A stretch of 64,000 bases of DNA. Source: Streptomyces sp. Ag109_O5-1. GTDB taxonomy: Bacteria; Actinomycetota; Actinomycetes; Streptomycetales; Streptomycetaceae. The number at the start of each line of letters is the position of its first letter. The first letter of the stretch is position 1. The notes under the pieces are model-generated. The model saw only the letters and a program-made list of their open reading frames with translations, made no database searches and had not been told where the DNA came from. Location of the stretch: the NCBI RefSeq assembly GCF_003814875.1, contig NZ_RKQF01000001.1:8742001-8806000 (forward strand), written 5' to 3'. The position numbers and the translations under genes are program-made. Positions 48,563 through 57,723 of the stretch are shown one piece after another.

Positions 48563-49786
48563 TTACTTCGGGTTGGCCACGCCGCTCTGGACGGACTTCC
48601 ACGCACCGCTGACGACCTTGTAGACGGTCAGCTGCTTGTTCGTGGTGTCGCCGTACTGGTCGAACGCGATCTTGCCGGAGATGCCCTCGAAGGAGGTGCT
48701 CTGGACGGCGCTGACGATCTGGGAGCGGGCGTCGCTGGGGATCTTGCCGTCCTTCACGACGGTGCCGACGGCCTTGATGATCGCGGTGGCGGCGTCGTAG
48801 GAGTACGAGCCGTAGGTGCCGTAGTCACCGGGGTACTTCTTGTCCTTGTAGGTGGCCACGAAGTCCTTGGCGGCGGGCAGGGTGTCGACCGGGACACCGA
48901 TCGACGTCACCAGGTCGCCCTCGGAGGCCTTGCCGGCGGTCTTGATGTAGGTCGGGGTGAACATGCCGTCGCCGCCGAACAGCGGGATGTTGGCGCCCGC
49001 GGCCTTGAGCTGCTTGGTCAGCACCTGGGACTCGTCGTACTGGCCGCCGTAGTACAGGATGTCGGCGCCCGAGCTCTTGATCTTCGTGACCAGGGTCGAG
49101 AAGTCACGGTCACCGGTGTTGACGTGGTCGGTGCCGATGACCTTGCCGCCCTGCTTGGCGAACTGCTCCGAGAAGATCTTCGACAGACCCGCGCCGTAGG
49201 TCTGCTTGTCGTCGACGACGAAGGCCTTCGTCTTCTTGGCGACGTTGAAGGCGTAGTCCGCGGCGTAGGCGCCCTGCAGGGCGTCGGTGGTCGCGGTGCG
49301 GAAGTACGTCTTGAACGGGCGCGACGGGCTGGTCTGCCAGTTCTTGCCCATCGTCAGCTCGGGGTTGGTGTTGGACGGGGAGATCTCCACCAGGTTGGCG
49401 GTGGCGAAGACCTGCTGCATCTGCGTGGCCACACCGGAGTTGAGCGGTCCGACGACGCCGAGCACGGTCTTGTCGGAGACGAGCTGGGTGGCGTTCTGCT
49501 GGCCGGTGGCCGGAATCGCCTTGTCGTCCAGGGCCTTGATCTTGAAGGTGACGCCCGGGACGGTCTTGTTCTTGTTGGCGTCGTCGACGGCGATCTGGGC
49601 GCCGTACTGGATGCCGAGACCCGTGGCGGAGTTCTGGCCGGTCAGCGGGGCATCGACGCCGATCGTGACCGTCACGTTGCCGCTGTCGCCGCCCTTGTTG
49701 CTGTTGTCGCGGGAGCCGCAAGCAGTGAGGGTCAGAGCTCCGGTGGTCAACACGGAGGTGAGAATCACCAGAGAACGCTGTCGCAC
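48563..49786 (-). CDS. livK: Branched-chain amino acid ABC transporter substrate-binding lipoprotein
   Basis: A 407-residue type I periplasmic-binding-fold lipoprotein. The signal peptide ends in a lipobox LTAC with Cys23, followed by a Gly/Ser/Asn-rich linker and the binding domain starting TVTIGVDAPLTGQNSATGLG. GVVGPLNSGVATQ and YYGGQYDESQVL are typical. GTG at 49786 is chosen because AAGGA lies seven bases upstream and gives a proper signal peptide. First gene of the liv operon. Confidence 0.94.
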   Translation of the reverse strand: MRQRSLVILTSVLTTGALTLTACGSRDNSNKGGDSGNVTVTIGVDAPLTGQNSATGLGIQYGAQIAVDDANKNKTVPGVTFKIKALDDKAIPATGQQNATQLVSDKTVLGVVGPLNSGVATQMQQVFATANLVEISPSNTNPELTMGKNWQTSPSRPFKTYFRTATTDALQGAYAADYAFNVAKKTKAFVVDDKQTYGAGLSKIFSEQFAKQGGKVIGTDHVNTGDRDFSTLVTKIKSSGADILYYGGQYDESQVLTKQLKAAGANIPLFGGDGMFTPTYIKTAGKASEGDLVTSIGVPVDTLPAAKDFVATYKDKKYPGDYGTYGSYSYDAATAIIKAVGTVVKDGKIPSDARSQIVSAVQSTSFEGISGKIAFDQYGDTTNKQLTVYKVVSGAWKSVQSGVANPK

Positions 49787-50338
49787 AATCGATCCTTTCC
49801 ACAGGCATGTTCGCCCCCCCGAAGGGAACGACGGGTGCCGCGCCGGTACCGAACTCCCTATGGAGCGGTGACTGGCCGTGACTCTAAGCGCGGGTGAGGA
49901 ACGTGGAGGAGGGCTTGTCCAAGGCTGTGACGCTCTTGTTATGACACGAGGTAATGCAGAGCGGTACAACGTGGGTAGGAAAGAAGGAATTAAGCCCGAT
50001 TCGCCCAGTCCGGATTCTGAGAACCCGCAGGACTCGCCCCGTGTCGGTTCAGGCGTCTCAACGGTTTTGGGCATGACGCATGCCGTTGCTGTGGGCGACT
50101 TCCGGGGTGCGGTGAGAGCCGCTTGCGCCGTGGGAACCGGATGGATCGGCGAATCTGTATTGCGCGCGTATTACGTAGAGTTACGCATAGGAAAGAAAGT
50201 CAAGCCTCCGGAACTTCTTCGCATTTCCTTGCGGGACGCGAGGGGGAGAGGTGAGAAGAGGTGAGAGTTCCGGCCGACGCGACGCCGGCGTCCGGGGGGT
50301 GACGGCCGGGCGGGGTCCGAAGGCCCCGCCGGGATGCG
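49787..50338. other. AT-richer intergenic region upstream of livK
   Basis: About 550 bp without a convincing gene. The stretch 49930-50240 is much lower in GC than its surroundings. A 128-codon frame on the plus strand (49878-50264) crosses it but has mixed third positions, a TTA codon and no recognisable domain, so it is not called. The livK promoter must lie in the left part; no clear operator is seen. Confidence 0.5.
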
Positions 50339-50830
50339 TCAGGTGTTGCTGCCCTGGACGTGGATCTCGTCGCCCTTGCGAACGTCCCGCAGCAGGCAGG
50401 TCAGTCGGGCCGTGCAGACCCGGCGGCCCTCCTCGTCGCTGATCGCGATCTCGTACGTCGCCGTCGAGCGCCCCCGGTGCACCGGCGTGGCCACGCCGGT
50501 GACCAGACCGGAGCGGACTCCGCGGTGATGCGTGCAGTTCAGGTCGACGCCGACCGCGATCTTCGAGCTGCCGCCGTGCAGCATCGAGCCGACCGACCCC
50601 AGGGTCTCCGCCAGCACCGCGCTGGCACCGCCGTGCAGCAGCCCGTACGGCTGGGTGTTGCCCTCCACCGGCATGGTGCCGACCACCCGGTCCACGGATG
50701 CCTCGAGGATCTGCACGCCCATCCGCGCGCCGAGGTGGCCCGCCGAGAACAGGGCCGGCAGGTCGACCCCGAGCGCGGCGTACTCCTCGATGACCTCCTG
50801 CGGGAACTTCACGCGCTGCTGCTCGCCCAT
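50339..50830 (-). CDS. PaaI-type hotdog-fold thioesterase
   Basis: A 163-residue single hotdog-domain acyl-CoA thioesterase. The motif GNTQPYGLLHGGASAVLAET carries the HGG loop and catalytic Glu of the PaaI/EntH branch; the C-terminal strand CTARLTCLLRDVR is typical. It would hydrolyse aromatic or medium acyl-CoA thioesters. A perfect 7-4-7 inverted repeat lies 45 bp upstream, suggesting TetR-type control. No aromatic catabolic genes are adjacent. Confidence 0.85.
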   Translation of the reverse strand: MGEQQRVKFPQEVIEEYAALGVDLPALFSAGHLGARMGVQILEASVDRVVGTMPVEGNTQPYGLLHGGASAVLAETLGSVGSMLHGGSSKIAVGVDLNCTHHRGVRSGLVTGVATPVHRGRSTATYEIAISDEEGRRVCTARLTCLLRDVRKGDEIHVQGSNT

Positions 50831-50874
50831 GGACCGGCTCCGTTCGTCGTACAGCTGTCTTCAAGATGCCTTCC

Positions 50875-50892
50875 ACTGAGCAAACGCTCAGT
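50875..50892. promoter_or_regulatory. Perfect inverted repeat upstream of PaaI-type thioesterase
   Basis: ACTGAGC, spacer AAAC, GCTCAGT. Both arms are exact. It lies in the leader of the thioesterase gene and 36 bp after the end of the FdhF-like gene. The form fits a TetR-family operator; no regulator gene is next to it. Confidence 0.6.
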
Positions 50893-50927
50893 CGGTAGCC
50901 GATTCTTCCAGACGGGCCGGCGGATGG

Positions 50928-53222
50928 TCAGACGACGGGTGCCGGGTGCTGTGCGCCGCTCTCCAGACGGACCACGACGGACTTGCTGGCAGGGGTGTTG
51001 CTGGTGTCCGCGGTGGCGTCCAGCGGCACCAGCACATTGGTCTCCGGGTAGTACGCGGCCGCACAGCCCCGGGCCGTCGGGTAGTGCACGACCCGGAAGC
51101 CCGGCGCCCGGCGCTCCACGCCGTCCCTCCACTCGCTCACCAGGTCCACGTACGCCCCGTCGGCCACGCCCAGCGCCCGCGCGTCCTCCGGGTTCACCAG
51201 GACCACCCGGCGGCCGTTCCGGATGCCCCGGTAGCGGTCGTCCAGCCCGTAGATCGTGGTGTTGTACTGGTCGTGCGAGCGCAGCGTCTGCAACAGCAGC
51301 CGGCCCTCGGGCAGTTCGGGGTACTCGACCGGCGCCGCCGTGAAGTTCGCCTTCCCGGTCGTCGTCGGGAAGCGGCGCTCGTCGCGCGGGGCGTGCGGGA
51401 GCGTGAAGCCGCCCGGGTGCGCCACGCGCGCGTTGAAGTCCTCGAAGCCGGGGATCACACGCGCGATACGGTCGCGGATCGTCGCGTAGTCCTTCTCGAA
51501 CTCCTCCCACGGCGTGCGGCTGTTCATACCGAGCACCCGGCGTGCGAGCCGGCACACGATCGCCGGCTCCGACAGCAACTGCGGGCTCGCGGGCTCCAGT
51601 CGGCCGCGCGAGGCGTGCACCATGCCCATGGAGTCCTCGACGGTGACGAACTGCTCGCCGCCGCCCTGGAGATCGCGCTCGGTCCGGCCGAGCGTCGGCA
51701 GGATCAGCGCCCGCGCGCCTGTGACGACATGCGAGCGGTTGAGCTTGGTCGACACGTGCACGGTCAGCCGCGCGCGCCGCATCGCCGCCTCGGTGACCTC
51801 GGTGTCGGGGGTGGCGGAGACGAAGTTGCCGCCCATCGCGAAGAAGACCTTCGCCTCGCCGTCGCGCAGCGCCCGGATCGCCCGGACGACGTCGAAGCCG
51901 TGCTCACGCGGGGGCGCGAAGCCGAACTCCCTCTCCAGGGCGTCGAGGAAGGCCGGTGCCGGGCGTTCGAAGATGCCCATCGTGCGGTCGCCCTGCACGT
52001 TCGAGTGGCCGCGGACCGGGCAGACGCCCGCGCCCGCGCGGCCGATGTTGCCGCGCAGCAGAAGGAAGTTGACGACCTCCCGGATCGTCGGGACCGAGTG
52101 CTTGTGCTGGGTCAGGCCCATGGCCCAGCAGACGATGGTGCGCTGGGAGGCGAGCACCATGCGCAGGGCCTCCTCGATCCGCTCGCGGGCGAGGCCGGTC
52201 GCGGCCAGCGTCTCGTCCCAGTCGGCGGCGCGGGCGGCCTTCGCGAACTCCTCGTACCCGTGGGTGTGTTCGCGCACGAACTCCTCGTCGACCGCGCCGT
52301 CCGTCTCCAGGACCAGCTTGTTCAGGAGCCGGAACAGGGCCTGGTCGCCGCCGATGCGGATCTGCAGGAACAGGTCCGTGAGCGCGGCGCCCCTGAGCAT
52401 GCCCTGGGGCGTCTGCGGGTTCTTGAACCGCCCCAGACCGGCCTCGGGGAGCGGGTTGACGCTGATGATCTTCGCACCGCTGGCCTTGGCCTTCTCCAGG
52501 GCGGAGAGCATCCGGGGGTGGTTCGTGCCCGGGTTCTGCCCGGCGACGATGATCAGGTCGGCCTTGTAGAGGTCCTCGAGGTGGACGCTGCCCTTGCCGA
52601 TGCCGATCGTCTCGTTCAGCGCCGAGCCCGACGACTCGTGGCACATGTTGGAGCAGTCCGGCAGGTTGTTGGTGCCGAGCTCGCGCGCGAACAGCTGGTA
52701 CAGGAACGCGGCCTCGTTGCTGGTCCGCCCCGAGGTGTAGAAGACGGCCTCGTCGGGGGAGCCGAGGGCGGCGATCTCCTCACCGATGATGTCGAAGGCG
52801 CGCTCCCAGCTGACCGGCTCGTAGTGCTCGGCGCCCTCGGACAGATACATGGGGGTGGTGAGCCGTCCCTGCTGGCCGAGCCAGTAGCCGCTGCGGTGGT
52901 GCAGGTCGGCGACGGAGTGCGAGGCGAAGAACCCGGGTGTGACCCGGCGCAGGGTGGCCTCCTCGGCCACGGCCTTGGCGCCGTTCTCGCAGAACTCGGC
53001 GGTGTGCCGGTGTTCCGGCTCGGGCCAGGCGCAGCCGGGGCAGTCGAAGCCGTCCTTCTGGTTGACCCGCAGCAGCGTCAGCGCGGTGCGCTTCACTCCC
53101 ATCTGCTGCTGGGCGATGCGCAGGGTGTGCCCGATGGCCGGCAGCCCGGCGGCCGCGTGTTTCGGCTCCGCGACCCGCGGCGCGTCCTGAACCGGGTCCC
53201 CGCTGGGCGGCTTTGTGGCCAT
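50928..53222 (-). CDS. FdhF/YdeP family molybdopterin oxidoreductase
   Basis: A 764-residue molybdopterin-bis(guanine dinucleotide) enzyme of the YdeP type. An N-terminal FDCPGCAWPEPEH lies where formate dehydrogenases have the iron-sulfur cysteines, and HESSGSALNETIGIGKG, AGQNPGTNHPRML and GRAGAGVCPVRGHSNVQGD form the cofactor pocket. The C-terminal domain has LRSHDQYNTTIYGLDDRYRG. No selenocysteine codon is apparent. The physiological substrate of this family is uncertain; E. coli YdeP is linked to acid resistance. ATG at 53222 has AGGGAG nine bases upstream. Divergent from polA. Confidence 0.88.
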   Translation of the reverse strand: MATKPPSGDPVQDAPRVAEPKHAAAGLPAIGHTLRIAQQQMGVKRTALTLLRVNQKDGFDCPGCAWPEPEHRHTAEFCENGAKAVAEEATLRRVTPGFFASHSVADLHHRSGYWLGQQGRLTTPMYLSEGAEHYEPVSWERAFDIIGEEIAALGSPDEAVFYTSGRTSNEAAFLYQLFARELGTNNLPDCSNMCHESSGSALNETIGIGKGSVHLEDLYKADLIIVAGQNPGTNHPRMLSALEKAKASGAKIISVNPLPEAGLGRFKNPQTPQGMLRGAALTDLFLQIRIGGDQALFRLLNKLVLETDGAVDEEFVREHTHGYEEFAKAARAADWDETLAATGLARERIEEALRMVLASQRTIVCWAMGLTQHKHSVPTIREVVNFLLLRGNIGRAGAGVCPVRGHSNVQGDRTMGIFERPAPAFLDALEREFGFAPPREHGFDVVRAIRALRDGEAKVFFAMGGNFVSATPDTEVTEAAMRRARLTVHVSTKLNRSHVVTGARALILPTLGRTERDLQGGGEQFVTVEDSMGMVHASRGRLEPASPQLLSEPAIVCRLARRVLGMNSRTPWEEFEKDYATIRDRIARVIPGFEDFNARVAHPGGFTLPHAPRDERRFPTTTGKANFTAAPVEYPELPEGRLLLQTLRSHDQYNTTIYGLDDRYRGIRNGRRVVLVNPEDARALGVADGAYVDLVSEWRDGVERRAPGFRVVHYPTARGCAAAYYPETNVLVPLDATADTSNTPASKSVVVRLESGAQHPAPVV

Positions 53223-53602
53223 CGCTCGTTCTCCCTCTACCCGGCACCACTGCCCTGTGCATCGATCCTCGCACGCGTCACCGACAACGACCGAGGAAGG
53301 CGGACGGGGGAGAACGGCAGGAATGCCTGCGGCGAACGAGTTCCCCTGCCCCCACCACTTTTCAACTACGCGGCCTCCCTTGCCGTTCCCGCCCCTGCTG
53401 ACGGCCCTGCGCACCCTGCACCGACCGCGCCCTTCAGGCTGTTACGTCTGTTATGTCATGTAAGCTCCATCGGTTGGTCTTTCTGCTCATTGCTGTGTTC
53501 TTCATCTCTTTCAGGGGGTCCTGTCTGTCGTGCCGGTCCCGTCCCCTCCGTGTCGCCCTCGCGGAGCGCGGCGTGTCAGTGGGGCGTGGCAGGATCGGAG
53601 GC
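53223..53602. other. Divergent intergenic region between FdhF-like gene and polA
   Basis: No gene is supported. The 53440-53530 part is AT-rich for this genome, with TTACGTCTGTTATGTCATGT, and is the likely promoter zone. CAGGAT at 53590-53595 ends seven bases before the polA GTG and could be the -10 of a leaderless transcript. Confidence 0.45.
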
Positions 53603-56332
53603 GTGGCAGAGACAGCATCGAAGAAGACCGACAAGACCCCCGGCGGGACCCGTCCCCGGCTGATGCTCATGGACGGGCACTCGCTGGCCTACCGCGCGTT
53701 CTTCGCGCTGCCCGCGGAGAACTTCACGACCGCGACGGGCCAGCCGACGAACGCGATCTACGGCTTCGCGTCGATGCTGGCCAACACCCTGCGTGACGAG
53801 GCGCCCACACACTTCGCGGTGGCGTTCGACGTCTCCCGCAGGACCTGGCGCTCCGAGGAGTTCACCGAGTACAAGGCGAACCGCTCCAAGACCCCGGACG
53901 AGTTCAAGGGCCAGGTCGAGCTGATCGGCGAGCTGCTCGACGCGATGCACGCGCAGCGCTTCGCCGTCGAGGGCTTCGAGGCCGACGACATCATCGCCAC
54001 CCTCGCCACCCAGGCCGAGGCGGAGGGCTTCGACGTCCTGATCGTCACCGGCGACCGCGACTCCTTCCAGCTGGTCACCGAGCACACCACGGTCCTCTAC
54101 CCGACCAAGGGTGTCTCCGAGCTGACCCGGTTCACCCCGGAGAAGGTTTTCGAGAAGTACGGCTTGACGCCCGCCCAGTACCCCGACTTCGCGGCCCTGC
54201 GCGGCGACCCGTCCGACAACCTGCCCGGCATTCCGGGCGTCGGCGAGAAGACCGCCGCGAAGTGGATCAACCAGTTCGGTTCCTTCGCCGAGCTGGTGGA
54301 GCGCGTCGACGAGGTGAAGGGCAAGGCCGGCCAGAACCTCCGCGACCATCTGGAGTCGGTCAAGCTCAACCGCCGGCTCACCGAGCTGGAGCGCGGCGTG
54401 GAGCTGCCGAGGACGGTCACCGACCTGGAGCGCGCGCCGTACGACCGCAAGAACGTCGCGATGATCCTGGACACCCTGGAGATCCGCAACCCGTCGCTGC
54501 GCGAGCGTCTCTACGCCGTCGACCCCGGCGCCGAGGAGGCCGAGTCCACGCCGGTCGCCGAGGCGGGTGTGGAGGTCGACGCCACCGTCCTCGGCACCGG
54601 CGAGCTGGCCGGCTGGCTCGCCGAGCACGGCACGGAGCAGCCGCTGGGCATCGCCACCGTCGACACCTGGGCGCTCGGCACCGGCTCGGTCGCCGAGGTC
54701 GCCCTCGCCACGGCCGACGGTCCGGCCGCCTGGTTCGACCCGGCCGAGCTCGACGAGGCCGACGAGAACGCGTGGGCGGCCTGGCTCACCGACGCCGCGA
54801 AGCCGAAGGTCTTCCACAACGCCAAGGGCGCGATGCGGGTCTTCGCCGAGCACGGCTGGACCATCGAGGGCGTCACCATGGACACGGCCCTCGCCGCCTA
54901 CCTGGTCAAGCCCGGCCGCCGCTCCTTCGACCTGGACGCGCTGTCCCTTGAGTACCTGGGTCGCGAGCTGGCACCCGCGGCGGCGGCCGACGGCCAGCTG
55001 GCCTTCGGCGCGGACGACGGCGCCGAGGCCGAGGCCCTGATGATCCAGGCCCGCGCGATCCTCGACCTCGGCGGAGCCTTCGAGGACCGGCTCCAGGAGG
55101 TCGGCGCGGCGGACCTCCTCCGCGACATGGAACTGCCGACCTCCGTCCTCCTCGCCCGGATGGAGCGGCACGGCATCGCGGCCGACCGCGCGCACCTGGA
55201 GGCGATGGAGCAGATGTTCGCGGGCGCGGTCCAGCAGGCCGTGAAGGAGGCGCACGCGGCGGCCGGACACGAGTTCAACCTGGGCTCGCCCAAGCAGCTC
55301 CAGGAGGTCCTCTTCGGCGAGCTGGCGCTCCCCAAGACGAAGAAGACGAAGACCGGTTACACCACCGACGCCGACGCACTCGCCTGGCTCGCCGGCCAGA
55401 CCGAGAACGAACTGCCGGTGATCATGCTCCGGCACCGTGAGCAGGCCAAGCTGCGCGTGACCGTCGAGGGCCTGATCAAGACCGTCGCCGCCGACGGCCG
55501 TATCCACACCACCTTCAACCAGACGGTCGCCGCGACCGGCCGTCTCTCCTCCACGGACCCCAACCTCCAGAACATCCCGGTCCGCACCGACGAGGGCCGG
55601 GCGATCCGCCGGGGCTTCGTGGTGGGCGAGGGCTTCGAGTCCCTGATGACCGCCGACTACAGCCAGATCGAACTGCGCGTCATGGCCCACCTCTCCGAGG
55701 ACGAGGGCCTGATCGAGGCGTTCACCTCCGGCGAGGACCTGCACAACACGGTCGCCTCCCAGGTGTTCGACGTCGACCGTTCGGCCGTCGACGCGGAGAT
55801 GCGCCGCAAGATCAAGGCGATGTCGTACGGCCTCGCGTACGGTCTGTCGGCCTTCGGCCTCTCCCAGCAGCTGAACATCGACGCCGGCGAGGCGCGGGGC
55901 CTGATGGACACGTACTTCGAGCGCTTCGGCGGGGTCCGCGACTATCTGCGCCGTGTCGTCGACGAGGCCCGTGCCACCGGTTACACGGCGACCCTCTTCG
56001 GCCGCCGCCGCTACCTCCCCGACCTCAACAGCGACAACCGCCAGCGCCGCGAGGCGGCCGAGCGGATGGCCCTCAACGCACCCATCCAGGGCACCGCGGC
56101 GGACATCGTCAAGATCGCCATGCTCCGGGTGGACGGCGCGCTGCGCGAGGCGGACCTGAAGTCCCGCATGCTCCTCCAGGTCCACGACGAAATCGTCCTG
56201 GAGGTCGCGCCCGGCGAGCGCGCGGAGGTCGAGTCCATCCTCCGCGAGCAGATGTCCGACGCGGTCCACCTCAGGGCCCCGCTGGACGTCTCGGTGGGCG
56301 TGGGCCCGGACTGGGAGTCGGCAGCGCACTAG
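53603..56332 (+). CDS. polA: DNA polymerase I
   Basis: A 909-residue family A polymerase for Okazaki-fragment processing and repair. The 5'-3' exonuclease domain (about residues 20-310) has LMLMDGHSLAYRAFFALP, GFEADDIIATLA and LPGIPGVGEKTA. The polymerase domain carries motif A DYSQIELRVMAHLSEDEG, motif B RRKIKAMSYGLAYG and motif C VHDEIVLE. The middle 3'-5' exonuclease-like domain has lost acidic residues (VDTWAL for the DTE motif, HNAKGAMR for the HNLKYDR motif), so no proofreading is expected. GTG at 53603 matches the usual actinobacterial start; a further 50 upstream codons carry no family signal. Confidence 0.96.
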   Translation: MAETASKKTDKTPGGTRPRLMLMDGHSLAYRAFFALPAENFTTATGQPTNAIYGFASMLANTLRDEAPTHFAVAFDVSRRTWRSEEFTEYKANRSKTPDEFKGQVELIGELLDAMHAQRFAVEGFEADDIIATLATQAEAEGFDVLIVTGDRDSFQLVTEHTTVLYPTKGVSELTRFTPEKVFEKYGLTPAQYPDFAALRGDPSDNLPGIPGVGEKTAAKWINQFGSFAELVERVDEVKGKAGQNLRDHLESVKLNRRLTELERGVELPRTVTDLERAPYDRKNVAMILDTLEIRNPSLRERLYAVDPGAEEAESTPVAEAGVEVDATVLGTGELAGWLAEHGTEQPLGIATVDTWALGTGSVAEVALATADGPAAWFDPAELDEADENAWAAWLTDAAKPKVFHNAKGAMRVFAEHGWTIEGVTMDTALAAYLVKPGRRSFDLDALSLEYLGRELAPAAAADGQLAFGADDGAEAEALMIQARAILDLGGAFEDRLQEVGAADLLRDMELPTSVLLARMERHGIAADRAHLEAMEQMFAGAVQQAVKEAHAAAGHEFNLGSPKQLQEVLFGELALPKTKKTKTGYTTDADALAWLAGQTENELPVIMLRHREQAKLRVTVEGLIKTVAADGRIHTTFNQTVAATGRLSSTDPNLQNIPVRTDEGRAIRRGFVVGEGFESLMTADYSQIELRVMAHLSEDEGLIEAFTSGEDLHNTVASQVFDVDRSAVDAEMRRKIKAMSYGLAYGLSAFGLSQQLNIDAGEARGLMDTYFERFGGVRDYLRRVVDEARATGYTATLFGRRRYLPDLNSDNRQRREAAERMALNAPIQGTAADIVKIAMLRVDGALREADLKSRMLLQVHDEIVLEVAPGERAEVESILREQMSDAVHLRAPLDVSVGVGPDWESAAH

Positions 56333-56371
56333 CCTGCGGCGCGAGCCGACAGCCTTCGGCGAGACCGACAG

Positions 56372-56410
56372 AGGGCGCCGTTCCCCCGACCCCGGGTGGA
56401 GCGGCGCCCT
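56372..56410. terminator. Terminator after polA
   Basis: AGGGCGCCG at 56372-56380 pairs with CGGCGCCCT at 56402-56410, with a GC-rich loop, followed by TCCTGTT. Confidence 0.7.
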
Positions 56411-56567
56411 TCCTGTTCCTGTTGCCTCCTCCTCGGCCGCAACGGCGCTCGGTCACCACGCCGTAGTGGCTGCGCGTCGTCGTGGCGGGAAAGGAGGCCA
56501 TCGCCCCCGTCACTCACCTGGACCCTGCCAGAACGCCCCCGCCCTCGCCACCGGCAAGGATGCCGCC

Positions 56568-56948
56568 ATGGGTATACGTATGGTTCACCGCCGGACGCCC
56601 CAGAGCAGGCCTCCGGCCAAGGCCCGTTCCGCCTCGGCCTCCGCTCAGGTCACGGCGTCCCCGTCGGCCCCGGCCCAAGCCGCCGGCGCCAGCTCCGCCC
56701 GCATCCCCACCGACCTCGCCCTCACCGTGCGCCGGGCGGCCACCCGTCTCCGGCGCCGGCTCCGTGCCCGCCGCCCCGGCCTGCGCCAGTGGCTCGACCT
56801 CGCCCGCAGCTACCTCGCGCTGCTTCTCACCGCGCTCCCCGGACCCCGCCGCCCCCGCACCATGACCGTGTTCGTGGCGACCCTCACCGAACGGCCGACG
56901 GGCTCCGCCGCACGCCGTCGGCCACCGGAACCGGACGCCACACCCTGA
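56568..56948 (+). CDS. Small basic hypothetical protein
   Basis: A 126-residue Arg/Pro/Ala-rich protein starting MGIRMVHRRTPQ, with an Ala/Ser linker, then a basic helix TDLALTVRRAATRLRRRLRA and a hydrophobic stretch LDLARSYLALLLTALPG. AAGGA lies seven bases before the ATG. The composition suggests a membrane- or nucleic-acid-associated protein. Its last 65 bp overlap the convergent DUF4184 gene, so one of the two ends may be misread. I do not recognise a named family. Confidence 0.55.
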   Translation: MGIRMVHRRTPQSRPPAKARSASASAQVTASPSAPAQAAGASSARIPTDLALTVRRAATRLRRRLRARRPGLRQWLDLARSYLALLLTALPGPRRPRTMTVFVATLTERPTGSAARRRPPEPDATP

Positions 56949-57723
56949 CCACCACGGCATACCCCAGCACCCCGAGCAGCAGCCCCGCGCCCGCTCCGAA
57001 CAGCACCGTGGGCAGCAGCTCCCAGGGCTTGGCCGTTGCCCCCCAGTAGTCCCACCACCGGGTCGCCCGCTGCACCGCCGCGACCAGGGCGCAGCCGCCG
57101 ATCCCGGCAGCGGCCCACCACCGGTCCCGTATCGACAGCAGCGGTACGCCCACCGGTTCCCCGGCCGGCGCCCGCCGTACCGCGCGGACCACGAACACGG
57201 CGAGCACGGCCGCACCCACCGCCGAACTGCCGTACTGGAGCAGGGTGTACAACGGCACGCCCGCGACGTCCCGGCCGATCGCGGGGATCAGCCGCGTCCC
57301 CCAGCGGTCGTGGTGGGTGAACGCGTCCCAGACGACATGCGTGAGCGCGCCGAGCACGGCGCAGACGTACCAGCGGGCCGCGACGGAAACGCCGGCACGC
57401 GCGCGTGGCGTCCCGCAGCGCAGCACAGTGGCCACCCGTCCCTGCCGGGCGCGTGGGAGGAGGGCCACGAGCGGTTCCCGTATCAGCACCCACAGCCCCA
57501 CGAGCGCCCAGGAGAAGAGCACGTCGACGGTGAACACACCGGTGAAGGAGTGGGTGAACTCGCCGAACTCCATCGCGTCCGGCACCGCGCTCGCCGCGTA
57601 ATAGGTGAGGTCGGGGGAGAAGGACCCCGCCACGAGCACCGCCGGCACCAGGCGTCCGCGCCCGGTCCCGTCGCCGCGCACGGCGGGCAGTACGGCGGCG
57701 GCATGGCTGAGAGTGAACGGCAC
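56884..57723 (-). CDS. DUF4184 family membrane protein
   Basis: A 279-residue multi-pass membrane protein starting PFTLSHAAAVLP, the DUF4184 signature, with GSFSPDLTYY, THSFTGVFTVDV and GALTHVVWDAFTHHDRWG; the conserved His/Asp residues resemble those of membrane metal-dependent hydrolases (YdjM-like). About five to six hydrophobic segments follow. GTG at 57723 with AGGGGG seven bases upstream. Enzymatic activity is not established. Confidence 0.8.
   Translation of the reverse strand: MPFTLSHAAAVLPAVRGDGTGRGRLVPAVLVAGSFSPDLTYYAASAVPDAMEFGEFTHSFTGVFTVDVLFSWALVGLWVLIREPLVALLPRARQGRVATVLRCGTPRARAGVSVAARWYVCAVLGALTHVVWDAFTHHDRWGTRLIPAIGRDVAGVPLYTLLQYGSSAVGAAVLAVFVVRAVRRAPAGEPVGVPLLSIRDRWWAAAGIGGCALVAAVQRATRWWDYWGATAKPWELLPTVLFGAGAGLLLGVLGYAVVVRVWRPVPVADGVRRSPSAVR

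Noticed and set aside
49878..50264. A 128-codon plus-strand gene upstream of livK
   Set aside because: Mixed third positions, no ribosome site, no family resemblance; treated as intergenic.
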